A DNA stretch of 64,000 nt from Streptomyces sp. F001 (GTDB lineage Bacteria > Actinomycetota > Actinomycetes > Streptomycetales > Streptomycetaceae). Location: assembly GCF_004187715.1 (NCBI RefSeq), contig NZ_QZWF01000023.1:1-64000 (forward strand), given 5' to 3'. The notes beneath the pieces were generated by a model that did no database searches, was not told where the DNA came from, and saw only the letters and a list, made by a program, of their open reading frames with translations. Positions within the stretch are counted from its first letter, which is position 1; the number at the start of each line of letters is the position of its first letter. Shown here in pieces: positions 54,985 through 63,988 of the stretch. A program made the translations under genes and the position numbers.

Positions 54985-55341
54985 TGGTACGGAAGGGCCG
55001 CACCGCCCCAGGCCGGACGCGGTCTGCTCGCCCTCGAACTGGTCGCCGGGCAGCCGCAGGGGCTCGCGGTACAGGACGTGGCGCAGCGGCTCGGTGTCCA
55101 CCGCACCATCGCGTACCGGATCCTGGTCACGCTCGCCGAGTTCCATCTGCTCGTCCGCACCCCCGACGGCCGCTACCGGGCCGGTTCCGGCACGGTAGCC
55201 GGCTCGCGGGTACGTGGCCGACGTCCGTGAGGCCGCCCTGCCCGTGCTGCGGCGCACCGCCGACGAACTCGGCGCCACCGTCGCGCTGATCTCGGCGCAC
55301 CCCGTCTGGTCGCTCCTGATGAGCCTGGCAGGATCGGCGGC
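54985..55341 (+). pseudogene. IclR-type regulator remnant
   Basis: The frame around 55018 reads GLLALELVAGQPQGLAVQDV and 'AQRLGVHRTIAYRILVTLAEF', an IclR winged-helix DNA-binding domain. Near 55195 the sense moves to another frame: 'ARGYVADVREAALPVLRRTADELGATVALISAH', the beginning of the IclR effector domain, which then stops. No start codon or complete domain remains. Confidence 0.65.
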
Positions 55342-55815
55342 ATGGACTACTGGCCGTACCCGCCGGCTGAGGCGGACCGTATCGACCCCTTCGACAGCGA
55401 GCGCACCGAAACGCAGTACGTGCTCTTCGGCGGCCACCGGCCCACGTCCGCGTTCACCGATCCCGCCGGATTCCGCGATCCGGATCTGCACAGATCGATC
55501 CCGTGGGGATACAAGATCCTCCGCATGGCGCAGAAAGTGGCCGTCCTGCGCCACGGCGATGTCGTACGCGAATGGCCGGTGCTGCACCGCGACCCCCGCG
55601 TCGACCCGGTGGACCCGCCTGCCGGCGAGACGCTGTACCTGGACAACTGGCGACGCAATGTCTGCGGGTACCGGGTCCTGACCTCGCCGGCCTCGATGAC
55701 CGCCCCGGACGACGCCTACGACCGCGCCGCCGCCGTCGCGCTGGCCCGCACCGCCTCGCGCACCGAAGGCCGCGCCCTGGTCGTGTACATGCACGACGCC
55801 GAGAACTGGCACTGA
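55342..55815 (+). CDS. Hypothetical protein
   Basis: 157 aa (MDYWPYPPAEADRIDPFDSE to ALVVYMHDAENWH). The composition is protein-like and rich in charged residues, but I recognise no family. No signal peptide or membrane segment. It starts directly after the IclR remnant and has only a weak ribosome site, so it may itself be a leftover 3' part of something longer. Confidence 0.5.
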   Translation: MDYWPYPPAEADRIDPFDSERTETQYVLFGGHRPTSAFTDPAGFRDPDLHRSIPWGYKILRMAQKVAVLRHGDVVREWPVLHRDPRVDPVDPPAGETLYLDNWRRNVCGYRVLTSPASMTAPDDAYDRAAAVALARTASRTEGRALVVYMHDAENWH

Positions 55816-55860
55816 CGAAGGCCGGTGCCGTGTCCGCAAACGCTTCGTCGCTGCGCCTGG

Positions 55861-56505
55861 TCAGAAGGCCAGGGACTTCCTGGCTGCGGCCGCGCCCGCC
55901 GCGGGGTCCCAGCCGCCCTTCCCGATGACCGCGATCACGTGATCCTCCGTGACGTCGCCGTCGGCGGCGATCAGCGCGTCGACGGCGGCCTGGGGTGGAG
56001 CCGCGCCGTTCAGTCCCGGGGCGTTCCTCGTGAACACCGTGATGCTCTCGCGGGTCTCCTCGAGGCTCAGGGCGGGCAGGCCCACGCTGCGAAAACCGTC
56101 GTCGACGCTGTACTCGGCGCGCTTCCATCCGTCGGCGCCGTCGAAGCCGTAGACGAAGCCGACATAGTCCTCTGCGTCCAGGGTCTGCTGCACGACGGGC
56201 CGCCACCAGTCCGGTGCTCCGGCGAGCAGATCGGTCTCCTCCTCGCTGAACTCCTCCGCGGCGGGGCCGTAGTACGTCTCCGAGTACTCGTGGTCGTTGC
56301 CTGTCAGCACCGCACGGCCCTCGTCGAGGTGGTGCAGCTTGAGCCAGTTGCCACCCGCGTCGTCGAAGTGCCAGACGCGGCCCTCGGCATGGCACATGGA
56401 GCCCCACTTCCGGGCGGCGCAGACCGCTGCGAAAGCCGCCCAGCGTCCGCGCAGCTGTGCCGGGGCGGGCAAGTCCAACGCCACCAGTCCCATGGCGGTG
56501 TCCAC
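55861..56505 (-). CDS. Hypothetical protein
   Basis: 214 aa, acidic and soluble. It starts at the GTG at 56505, or at the ATG four codons later (MGLVALDLPAPAQLRGRWAA). 'WHFDDAGGNWLKLHHLDEGRAVLTGNDHEYSETYY' is reminiscent of a widespread streptomycete family of unknown function. No catalytic motif is visible. Convergent with the gene at 55342. Confidence 0.65.
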   Translation of the reverse strand: MDTAMGLVALDLPAPAQLRGRWAAFAAVCAARKWGSMCHAEGRVWHFDDAGGNWLKLHHLDEGRAVLTGNDHEYSETYYGPAAEEFSEEETDLLAGAPDWWRPVVQQTLDAEDYVGFVYGFDGADGWKRAEYSVDDGFRSVGLPALSLEETRESITVFTRNAPGLNGAAPPQAAVDALIAADGDVTEDHVIAVIGKGGWDPAAGAAAARKSLAF

Positions 56506-56814
56506 CTCTCTGTCTCAGGCCGCTCGAGCGTGCGCATCGTGTGCTCAGGACATCCAAGCGCATGCCTCTGACAACGGGCCCTCGGCCTGATGGCCTTGTT
56601 CGAGGGCGATGCGCAGGAACTGTTCCACCAGCGGTCCCTGTGCGGCGCCCCCCCCCGAGACGGGGGAGGCTCCACGAGGTCAGCGCGGCCGGTGAGCGGC
56701 CAGTAGCAGCAGACAGGAGGTACTCCTGCATGCTCACCCCCCTCCTGCCGGGCGACGACGATCGCGGCCCGCTGGTGACGCGCGTGCTCGTGGTCATGCC
56801 GGCGGGCACTCCTG
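56506..56814. other. Gene-free stretch
   Basis: Between the hypothetical gene and the TetR remnant. Only short open frames without coding character are visible; no RNA gene or clear promoter. Confidence 0.4.
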
Positions 56815-57020
56815 GTTTGCTACGTTCACATCAGCACAGCCATCAGCACGCTGCTCAAGGCTGGGGCCGAGGCGGGCGTCCTGCGCTCGGACGTGGACCC
56901 CATCGACGTCGGATTCCCCTCGGCGGCGTCCTCCTGATCACCAGTGACGAAGAACAACGCGACCGCGCGGGCCGCATGCTCGATCTGCTCCTCGACGGGC
57001 TCCGCCACCGCGCCGGCTGA
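56815..57020 (+). pseudogene. TetR-family C-terminal remnant
   Basis: Reads HISTAISTLLKAGAEAGVLR, then 'SDVDPIDVGF', shifts frame in the CCCCT at 56916-56920, and continues LGGVLLITSDEEQRDRAGRM, then 'LDLLLDGLRHRAG', to the TGA at 57020. This is the last part of a TetR ligand-binding domain; the DNA-binding part is missing. The flavin oxidoreductase gene follows at 57034. Confidence 0.65.
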
Positions 57021-57033
57021 ACTGGAGACCCCC

Positions 57034-57879
57034 ATGCGACTGGGCGTACACATCACCCGCTTCGACCACCCCGACGGCCCGGCCGCGGAGGCGGCCGGCA
57101 TCAGCCGGCTCTCCGTCATGGACCACTACTTCCAGATGGAGGCGTACGGGCTCACCGCCACGGAGCCCATGCTGGAGGGCTACACCATCCTCGGCCATCT
57201 CGCGGCCCACACCTCCACGACCCGACTTGGCCTGCTGGTCACAGGGGTGACGTACCGTCATCCCGGGCTGCTGGCCAAGATCGTCACCACGCTCGACGTG
57301 CTCTCCGGCGGCCGGGCCTTCCTCGGGCTCGGCGCCGCCTGGTACCAGCGTGAGCACACGGGCCTCGGAGTGCCGTTCCCGCCGGTCGCCGAACGTTTCG
57401 AGCGGCTGGAGGAGACGCTGCGCATCTGCAAGCAGATGTGGGACCCGCAGAACAACGGCCCCTTCGAGGGCAGGCACTACCAGCTGGCCGAGACGCTCTG
57501 CGTCCCGGCACCCGTGAGCCCCCCGCACCCGGAGATCATGCTCGGCGGAGGTGGGGAGAAGAAGACCCTGCGGCTGGTTGCCCAGTACGCGGACGCCTGC
57601 AACCTCTTCACCTCCAGCCCGGAGGAGGTCGCGCACAAGCTGAAGGTACTGCGCGGTCACTGCGAGGACGTGGGCCGCGACTACGGAACCATCCGCAAGA
57701 CCGTCCTCCACCTGGACCCCAGCGGTACGCTCGACGGCTTTGCCGAGGCCATGGCCGGGTACGCCGAGCTGGGCATCGACGAGGCCATCGTCGCCCCGCC
57801 GGTCAGCGCCGTCGCCCAGTGGATCGAGCGCTGTGCCGCGCCGGCGGCGAACGCGGTGGCCGAGCTGGGCGGCGCATGA
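57034..57879 (+). CDS. LLM class flavin-dependent oxidoreductase (F420-type likely)
   Basis: 281 aa, ATG 57034 after GGAGACCCC. Bacterial luciferase-like barrel: MRLGVHITRFDHPDGPAAEA, SVMDHYFQMEAYG, LGLLVTGVTYRHPGLLAKIV, 'FLGLGAAWYQREHTGLGVPFPP', PEIMLGGGGEKKTLRLVAQY. This form in actinomycetes usually uses coenzyme F420. It probably reduces or hydroxylates a small molecule; the substrate is unknown. Confidence 0.9.
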   Translation: MRLGVHITRFDHPDGPAAEAAGISRLSVMDHYFQMEAYGLTATEPMLEGYTILGHLAAHTSTTRLGLLVTGVTYRHPGLLAKIVTTLDVLSGGRAFLGLGAAWYQREHTGLGVPFPPVAERFERLEETLRICKQMWDPQNNGPFEGRHYQLAETLCVPAPVSPPHPEIMLGGGGEKKTLRLVAQYADACNLFTSSPEEVAHKLKVLRGHCEDVGRDYGTIRKTVLHLDPSGTLDGFAEAMAGYAELGIDEAIVAPPVSAVAQWIERCAAPAANAVAELGGA

Positions 57880-57949
57880 GTCTCCGGTCGGCAGAGCCAC
57901 CGTCGCTCAATGGCGGTCGGACTCAGCCGTGGTCCTGCTGGACTCGTCG

Positions 57950-58969
57950 TCATCCGCCACCATCGAGGTCGGCACGTCTGCGGAGGATCCGTAGCTCGTG
58001 GCCGAGGAGCTGCATCTCGTACAGCTTCCCGCGGGCGTTGTCGAAGGGGCGGTGGAGGACCATCATCAGCCGGCCGTCGAAGGTGTGGAACAGCATGCCG
58101 TGACCGCTGTCGTCGCGGACGAACGGCCGGTGCTGCTGCCAAGGCCCTGCAAGATTGCCGGACTTCGAGACGGCATAGGTCTGCACATAGCCGCCGCCGA
58201 TGGTGCCGTCCTGGCCCGTCATGTTCTTTTCGTACGTGGACCACAGCATGATCAGGGAGCCGTCAGGGGTGCGGTACAGCTGCGGGCCGTCGGTGACATA
58301 GGGCGGGAGCTGATGCGGTACGCCGCCGGGGATCTGCTCGCTGAGCCAGAACGCGTCCGACGCCTTGAACAGGAAGACCGGGTCTCCGACGGTTCTCGAC
58401 AGGTCCGGGGCGAGTCGGATCGCCTCCATCGTTCCGTCGATGGTCTGCAGCCACTCGTGTGCGTACACCATCCAGGGCTGCCCGGACGGGTCGACGTAGA
58501 GCGTGCCGTCGAGGGTCATGAGGTGTTCGGGCGGGGTGGGGCGTGACGGGTCGATGACGGTGAAGGGCCCCAGCAGTGAGTCGGAAACGGCGATGATCGT
58601 GCCGCGCATGTGGTTCGCGAGCTGGAAGGGGGTGCCCCATTGGCCGGGTGGTGGTACCGGAAGCGGCTTGCTCTGGCTGTGCAGGGTGGTGAACAGGTAG
58701 TACCTGCCGCCCCATTCGTGCACCTCCGGCGCCCAACCACCGTCGGTCGCCCAGATTCCCTTCTGTTCGACGGTCAGGAACACCACCACAGGGCGCATCC
58801 AGTCGCGCAGGTCGTGGCTGCGGTAGACCATCGTGCCGGTGCCGTCCACGCCCGATACCGAGGGGTCGTTGGATGTGTAGAGGTGGTAGGTGCGGGTCTT
58901 CTCGTCGGCGACGATGAACGGATCGTGCAGCGGCATGCCGGGAAGCCGCATCAGCTCGGTGTCAGCCAC
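57950..58969 (-). CDS. Glycoside hydrolase family 43-like protein
   Basis: About 339 aa from the GTG at 58969 (ATG 58951 is an alternative); the longer frame upstream is arginine-rich and non-coding. Five-bladed propeller pattern: HDPFIVADEKTRTYHLYTSN (catalytic-base Asp), 'DGGWAPEVHEWGGRYYLFTT', 'GTLYVDPSGQPWMVYAHEW'. There is no signal peptide, which is unusual for a polysaccharide-acting GH43; it may be cytoplasmic and act on oligosaccharides. Confidence 0.82.
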   Translation of the reverse strand: MADTELMRLPGMPLHDPFIVADEKTRTYHLYTSNDPSVSGVDGTGTMVYRSHDLRDWMRPVVVFLTVEQKGIWATDGGWAPEVHEWGGRYYLFTTLHSQSKPLPVPPPGQWGTPFQLANHMRGTIIAVSDSLLGPFTVIDPSRPTPPEHLMTLDGTLYVDPSGQPWMVYAHEWLQTIDGTMEAIRLAPDLSRTVGDPVFLFKASDAFWLSEQIPGGVPHQLPPYVTDGPQLYRTPDGSLIMLWSTYEKNMTGQDGTIGGGYVQTYAVSKSGNLAGPWQQHRPFVRDDSGHGMLFHTFDGRLMMVLHRPFDNARGKLYEMQLLGHELRILRRRADLDGGG

Positions 58970-59045
58970 GGGCGAAGAATACGTCGGCCTTCCTGGCGAG
59001 GCAGCGGGGCAAGCGGTACGCGCTCGTGATCGGCGGTCAGCAGCT

Positions 59046-59795
59046 CTACTCGTCGCCGACGCGTACCACCGCCAGCGTGATGTTGTCGGGGCCGCCCGCC
59101 TCGATGGCGGCCTTCCACAGCTCGAAGGCCGCACGTCCGTCGTCGTGCTTCCGCAGCACCTCGTCGAGGACGTCCGTCGTCAGCGGGTCGGTCAGACCGT
59201 CTGTGCAGATGAGGTAGCGATCGCCGGGTGACAGGGACTCGGTCGTCACATGGGGGACGACGGCGCGGTGGACGGGGCTGCCGCCCAGGCACTGGGTGAC
59301 CACGGACGTGGTGCGCTGCCCGGGTTCGAGCGGTGGGCTGTCGTCGATGCTCACCTGGCGCAGCCTGCCGTGCGAGGCCGCGTAGACCCGGCTGTCACCG
59401 ACGTTGAACGCCAGCAGCGAGTCGCGTTGTACGACGACTCCGGCCACCGTCGTCCCCATGGTCGCCAGCTCGCTTTCCACGTCGCCGCCGGCCGCCTCGA
59501 AAACGGCGCGGTTGCAGGCGTGCAGGGCGCTGCATACGGCGTCCTCGCTGCTCAGGGCGGGACCGATCGACGCGATCCGGCGGGCCACCAGGGCGCTGGC
59601 CACCTCGCCGCCGGGATGCCCGCCGAGGCCGTCGGCGACGGCGACGACGAGGGGCGTCCCGAGCGGGAAGACCAGGGTCTGCGGACTCTCGGTCACGGTG
59701 GCGCACAGCGTCCACGGGCCGATGACGAGGCTATCCTCGTTCCGGTCACGCAGCAGCCCGGGATGGCTCAGCGCGCTCACGGCGACGTACGGCAT
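59046..59795 (-). CDS. PP2C-type Ser/Thr protein phosphatase
   Basis: 249 aa. Metal-binding motifs RDRNEDS, VADGLGGHPGGEVAS, TMGTTVAGV, NVGDSRVYA and GGPDNITLAVV are all present. It removes phosphate from Ser/Thr of target proteins, in the PppA/stand-alone PP2C group. No kinase or FHA gene is adjacent, so the partner is unknown. Confidence 0.94.
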   Translation of the reverse strand: MPYVAVSALSHPGLLRDRNEDSLVIGPWTLCATVTESPQTLVFPLGTPLVVAVADGLGGHPGGEVASALVARRIASIGPALSSEDAVCSALHACNRAVFEAAGGDVESELATMGTTVAGVVVQRDSLLAFNVGDSRVYAASHGRLRQVSIDDSPPLEPGQRTTSVVTQCLGGSPVHRAVVPHVTTESLSPGDRYLICTDGLTDPLTTDVLDEVLRKHDDGRAAFELWKAAIEAGGPDNITLAVVRVGDE

Positions 59796-59810
59796 GCGGC
59801 GCCACCCCGC

Positions 59811-60242
59811 TCACCGTTCTTGTTCCACGTACTCCTTGAAGTGCTCCAGATCGCTGCGGACGAGCCGCTCGATCGCATTCGCCTGGGCGAATCCCTTCGG
59901 CCCGCCGAAGGTCTCCCTGATCGTGCCGGGGTCGTACTCGAGCCGTGCCTGGACCCGGGTGTGGTTCTGGTCGATGGGCTGCAGCGAGAAGGAGCCCGCC
60001 AGCTCGGGGGCGCCCGCGGTGTGCCACTCCATCACGCGTTCGTCGCCGTGGTCGGAGACCTCGGCGTCGAACTCCCGGGCCCGTCCGCCGGCCTCGACGT
60101 CCAGATGCGCTCGGCCTCCCGCGTCCGTGCGGGCGGCGCGTACTCCCTCCACGAAGCGTGGATAATTCTCCACCCGGTGCAGGCTCTCCCAGGCCTTGTC
60201 GACCGGGACTCCGACGTCGACATGTTCTTCGAGGGTGCTCAC
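59811..60242 (-). CDS. SRPBCC family protein
   Basis: 143 aa from the GTG at 60242 after GGAGGTGGGCC. 'STLEEHVDVGVPVDKAWESLHRVENYPRFVEGV' is the Polyketide_cyc2/CoxG-like start-domain pattern, followed by MEWHTAGAPELAGSFSLQPI. It is likely a small hydrophobic-ligand-binding or membrane-stress protein. Sixteen bases downstream of its stop lies the PP2C gene, which may be cotranscribed. Confidence 0.85.
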   Translation of the reverse strand: MSTLEEHVDVGVPVDKAWESLHRVENYPRFVEGVRAARTDAGGRAHLDVEAGGRAREFDAEVSDHGDERVMEWHTAGAPELAGSFSLQPIDQNHTRVQARLEYDPGTIRETFGGPKGFAQANAIERLVRSDLEHFKEYVEQER

Positions 60243-60377
60243 GGCCCACCTCCATGTGCGGATCATGACGGATGGCCTTCCGCTTCCAGTGTGCGCCCGG
60301 CACCGGCCGGTCGCCGGGTGATTGTCAGTGCCGGGTGCCACGCTGAGGTCACACAGGATCTGCGAAAGGGAATCGCC

Positions 60378-61175
60378 GTGATCACCACTGACTTCGTCCC
60401 CGGCTCCCCCTGTTGGCTCGACCTCGGTGCCCCCGACGTGCGGGCCACCGCGGCCTTCTACGGCGCGGTGCTCGGCTGGGAGTACGAGTCCATGGGGGAG
60501 GGGGAGGACATGGAAGGCGGGATGTTCCGGAAGGACGGCAAGATCGTCGCCGGGCTCGGCAAGCTGACCGAGGAGGGTGCCCGCTCGGCCTGGATGATCT
60601 ACTACTGCGTCACCGACGCGGACGCCACGACCCAGGCCGTGGAGCGTGCGGGCGGCACGGTGCGGGTGGCGCCGATGGACCTCGACGAGTGGGGCCGGAT
60701 GGCGCAGTACAGCGATCCGCTGGGGGGCCAGTTCGCCGTCTGGCAGCCGGGGACGAACAAGGGCGTCGAGCTGGTGGACCAGCCGGGCTCGCTGTCGTGG
60801 ACCGAGCTGTACACGAGCGACGCCGCGGCTGCGAAGGAGTTCTACGGCGGTGTCTTCGGCTGGCAGTTCAGTGACATGGAGCTGCCGGGCGGCGGGGGTA
60901 CGTACTCCCTCATCACTCCCGCCGGGCTTCCCGAGGAGCGTATGCACGGCGGTGTCATGGAGCTCCCGAAGGAGAACCTTGCGCCGGCGAACGGGAGGCC
61001 GTACTGGCACCCCGTCTTCGCCGTCGCCGACTGCGACGCCGCGGTCGCCGCGGTCACCGAGAACGGCGGCAGCGTGCAGATGGGGCCGGAGGACGCGGAG
61101 GGTGTCGGCCGGCTGGCCGTCTGTCTCGACCCGTCGAGCGCGGACTTCGTGGTGCTCACCCCGAGCACGAGTTGA
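60378..61175 (+). CDS. VOC family protein (two-domain)
   Basis: 265 aa from the GTG at 60378 (MITTDFVPGSPCWLDLGAPD). Two glyoxalase-like halves: 'DVRATAAFYGAVLGWEYESMG' at residues 20-40 and 'DAAAAKEFYGGVFGWQFSDM' near 148-168, each with a DPxGxxF/DPSSADF end. Function could be a hydroxylase-like or ligand-sequestering protein; homologues in streptomycetes are common and uncharacterised. Convergent with katG. Confidence 0.88.
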   Translation: MITTDFVPGSPCWLDLGAPDVRATAAFYGAVLGWEYESMGEGEDMEGGMFRKDGKIVAGLGKLTEEGARSAWMIYYCVTDADATTQAVERAGGTVRVAPMDLDEWGRMAQYSDPLGGQFAVWQPGTNKGVELVDQPGSLSWTELYTSDAAAAKEFYGGVFGWQFSDMELPGGGGTYSLITPAGLPEERMHGGVMELPKENLAPANGRPYWHPVFAVADCDAAVAAVTENGGSVQMGPEDAEGVGRLAVCLDPSSADFVVLTPSTS

Positions 61176-61188
61176 ACCCGGGAGACCG

Positions 61189-61226
61189 GACGTCCGGGCC
61201 GGCCCCTGCGGACCGGCCCGGACGTC
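61189..61226. terminator. Bidirectional terminator
   Basis: GACGTCCGGGCCGG and CCGGCCCGGACGTC form a perfect 14-bp stem with a ten-base loop, between the VOC gene and katG. Confidence 0.9.
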
Positions 61227-61248
61227 GTGGTCGGAATGATCGGAATGA

Positions 61249-63465
61249 TCAGACGAGGTCGAACCGGTCCAGGTCCATGACCTTGTTCCACGCCGCGACG
61301 AAGTCGTTCACGAACTTCTCCTTCGCGTCATCGCTGGCGTAGACCTCCGCCAGGGCGCGCAGCTCGGAGTTCGAGCCGAAGACCAGGTCGGCGCGGGTGC
61401 CGGCCCACTTGACCTCGCCCGTGGCCGCGTCGCGGCCCTCGAACGTGGTCTGGTCCTCGGACGTAGCCTTCCACGTCGTACCCAGGTCGAGCAGGTTGAC
61501 GAAGAAGTCGTTGGTCAGAGCGCCGGGCGTGTCGGTGAAGACGCCGAGCGGCGACTGCTGGTGGTTCGCGCCCAGGACGCGCAGGCCACCGACGAGGGCC
61601 GTCATCTCGGGGGCGCTCAGGGTCAGCAGGTTCGCCCGGTCCAGGAGCAGGTACTCGGCGGGCAGCCGGTTGCCCTTGCCGAGGTAGTTGCGGAACCCGT
61701 CGGCGGTCGGCTCGAGCGCGGCGAACGATTCTACGTCCGTCTGCTCCTGCGAGGCGTCCACGCGGCCCGGCGTGAAGGGGACCTCGATGTCGAAGCCGCC
61801 GTCCTTGGCGGCCTTCTCGATCGCGGCGCCACCGGCGAGCACGATCAGATCGGCCAGGGACACCTTCTTGGCGCCGGAGTTGAAGTCCCGCTGGATGCCC
61901 TCCAGCGTGCGCAGCACCGTCGCCAGCTGGTCGGGCTCGTTGACCTCCCAGCCGCGCTGCGGCTCGAGGCGGATGCGGGCGCCGTTGGCGCCGCCGCGCT
62001 TGTCGCTGCCGCGGAAGGTGGAGGCCGACGCCCAGGCGGTGGACACCAGCTCGGAGACCGAGAGGTCCGAGTCGAGGATCTTGGCCTTGAGCACCGGGAT
62101 GTCCTCGGCGTCGACGACCTCGCCCTCCGCCTCGGGCAGCGGGTCCTGCCACAGCAGGGTCTCCTCCGGGACCTCCGGGCCGAGGTACAGCGACTTCGGG
62201 CCCATGTCGCGATGGGTCAGCTTGTACCAGGCGCGGGCGAAGGCGTCCGCGAATTCCTCCGGGTTCTCGTAGAACCGGCGGGAGATCGGCTCGTAGATCG
62301 GGTCGAAGCGCAGCGACAGGTCGGTGGTGAGCATCATCGGGCGGTGCTTCTTCGACGGGTCGTGCGCGTCGGGGACGATCTCCGGGGCGTCCTTGGCCAC
62401 CCACTGGTGGGCGCCGGCAGGGCTCTGGGTGAGCTCGTACTCGTACTCGAAGAGGTTCTTGAAGAACCCGTTGCTCCACTGGGTCGGCGTGGTGGTCCAG
62501 GTGACCTCCAGACCAGAGGTGATGGCGTCCGCGCCCTTGCCGGTGCCGTGGGTGCTCTTCCAGCCCAGGCCCTGCTCCTCCATGGAGGCGGCCTCGGGGT
62601 CGTTGCCGACGTGGTCCGCAGGGCCGGCGCCGTGGGTCTTGCCGAAGGTGTGGCCACCGGCGATCAGGGCGACGGTCTCCTCGTCGTTCATCGCCATCCG
62701 GCCGAACGTCTCACGGATGTCGCGGGCCGCGGCGATCGGGTCCGGGTTGCCGTTCGGGCCCTCCGGGTTGACGTAGATCAGGCCCATCTGGACCGCGCCG
62801 AGCGGGTTCTCCAGCTCCCGGTCGCCGGTGTAGCGCTTGTCGTCGAGCCAGGTGGTCTCGGGACCCCAGTACACGTCCTCCTCCGGCTCCCAGACGTCCT
62901 CGCGGCCACCGCCGAAGCCGAAGGTCTTGAAGCCCATCTGCTCCAGGGCGACGTTGCCGGTGAGGATCATCAGGTCGGCCCAGGAGATGCTCTGGCCGTA
63001 CTTCTTCTTGACCGGCCACAGCAGACGGCGCGCCTTGTCGAGGTTGCCGTTGTCCGGCCAGCTGTTGAGCGGGGCGAAGCGCTGCTGTCCGGCGCCGGCG
63101 CCACCGCGGCCGTCGCTGGTCCGGTAGGTGCCCGCGCTGTGCCAGGCCATACGGATCATCAGCGGGCCGTAGTTGCCGAAGTCGGCGGGCCACCAGTCCT
63201 GCGAGGTGGTCAGCACCTCGGCGATGTCCCGTTTCACGGCCGCGAGGTCGAGGGCCTTGAACGCCTCGGCGTAGTCGAACTCCTCGCCGAGCGGGTTGGC
63301 CACGGCGGGGTTCTTGGCGAGGATCTTCAGGTTGAGGCGCTCCGGCCACCACTGGCGGTTGCCGCCGCCCTGAGTCGGGTGCGCGGCGCGCCCGTGTGCG
63401 ACCGGGCAGCCGCCTGTGGTCTCCGCCTTGGGGTCGGTGACGATTGCATCGGGGTTCTCAGCCAT
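61249..63465 (-). CDS. katG: Catalase-peroxidase
   Basis: 738-aa haem enzyme removing hydrogen peroxide. The distal site is in MIRMAWHSAGTYR (Trp-His pair, with the Trp of the Met-Tyr-Trp adduct), and 'VALIAGGHTFGKTHGAG' supplies the proximal His. There are two peroxidase domains; the second (about residues 420-738) is the non-haem duplicate ('LADLIVLAGGAAIEKAAKDGG'). It follows furA by 33 bp and is surely cotranscribed and peroxide-induced through it. Length and all motifs are normal. Confidence 0.98.
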   Translation of the reverse strand: MAENPDAIVTDPKAETTGGCPVAHGRAAHPTQGGGNRQWWPERLNLKILAKNPAVANPLGEEFDYAEAFKALDLAAVKRDIAEVLTTSQDWWPADFGNYGPLMIRMAWHSAGTYRTSDGRGGAGAGQQRFAPLNSWPDNGNLDKARRLLWPVKKKYGQSISWADLMILTGNVALEQMGFKTFGFGGGREDVWEPEEDVYWGPETTWLDDKRYTGDRELENPLGAVQMGLIYVNPEGPNGNPDPIAAARDIRETFGRMAMNDEETVALIAGGHTFGKTHGAGPADHVGNDPEAASMEEQGLGWKSTHGTGKGADAITSGLEVTWTTTPTQWSNGFFKNLFEYEYELTQSPAGAHQWVAKDAPEIVPDAHDPSKKHRPMMLTTDLSLRFDPIYEPISRRFYENPEEFADAFARAWYKLTHRDMGPKSLYLGPEVPEETLLWQDPLPEAEGEVVDAEDIPVLKAKILDSDLSVSELVSTAWASASTFRGSDKRGGANGARIRLEPQRGWEVNEPDQLATVLRTLEGIQRDFNSGAKKVSLADLIVLAGGAAIEKAAKDGGFDIEVPFTPGRVDASQEQTDVESFAALEPTADGFRNYLGKGNRLPAEYLLLDRANLLTLSAPEMTALVGGLRVLGANHQQSPLGVFTDTPGALTNDFFVNLLDLGTTWKATSEDQTTFEGRDAATGEVKWAGTRADLVFGSNSELRALAEVYASDDAKEKFVNDFVAAWNKVMDLDRFDLV

Positions 63466-63498
63466 GGAAATCCTTCCGGACGTGGTGGATCACGGTGC

Positions 63499-63936
63499 TC
63501 AGGTACTGCGGCGGGTGGAACAGCCGGGGCACACGCCCCAGTAGATGACCTCGGCCTCGTCGATCGAGAAGCCGTGGTCGTCGGACGCGGTCAGACAGGG
63601 GGCATCGCCGCGCGCGCAGTCGACATCGGCGACGGCACCGCACGACCGGCAGATGACGTGGTGGTGGTTGTCCCCGACGCGCCCCTCGAACCGGGCCGGA
63701 CTGCCGGCCGGTTCGATGCGGCGCAGAAGTCCCGCCGCAGTGAGGGCGTGGAGGGCCTCGTACACGGCTTGGAGGGAGACATGGCCGACGCGGTCGCGCA
63801 CGCCGGAGGCGATCGCCTCGACGCCGAGGTGGTCACCGGCCCGGACGGTCTCGAGCAGCGCGACACGGGCGGCCGTCACCCGCAGGCCGGCACCGCGCAA
63901 CTCCTCAGCGGTGGTTGGGGGCCGGGATGCGGTCAT
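63499..63936 (-). CDS. furA: Fur-family peroxide regulator (FurA/CatR type)
   Basis: 145 aa. The N-terminal winged helix contains LRVTAARVALLETVRAGDHL and VSLQAVYEALHALTAAGLLR; the metal site includes GDNHHHVICRSCG and the C-terminal CPGC of a structural zinc. Its place directly before katG is the standard actinomycete arrangement in which FurA represses both genes until oxidised. Two 17-bp direct repeats (63954-63988) sit just upstream and may be its operator. Confidence 0.95.
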   Translation of the reverse strand: MTASRPPTTAEELRGAGLRVTAARVALLETVRAGDHLGVEAIASGVRDRVGHVSLQAVYEALHALTAAGLLRRIEPAGSPARFEGRVGDNHHHVICRSCGAVADVDCARGDAPCLTASDDHGFSIDEAEVIYWGVCPGCSTRRST

Positions 63937-63953
63937 GCCGCCGAACCTACCCT

Positions 63954-63988
63954 CAAGAACACGAACGGTTCAAGAAAACGAATGGTTC
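63954..63988 (-). promoter_or_regulatory. Direct-repeat operator candidate before furA
   Basis: Plus-strand pattern CAAGAAnACGAAnGGTT occurs twice in a row with a 17-bp period (63954 and 63971). It lies 17 bp upstream of the furA start in AT-rich sequence, consistent with a FurA autoregulatory site overlapping the promoter. Confidence 0.6.

Noticed and set aside
61231..61250. Two copies of TCGGAATGA near the katG stop
   Set aside because: A short tandem duplication next to a terminator; no evident function.
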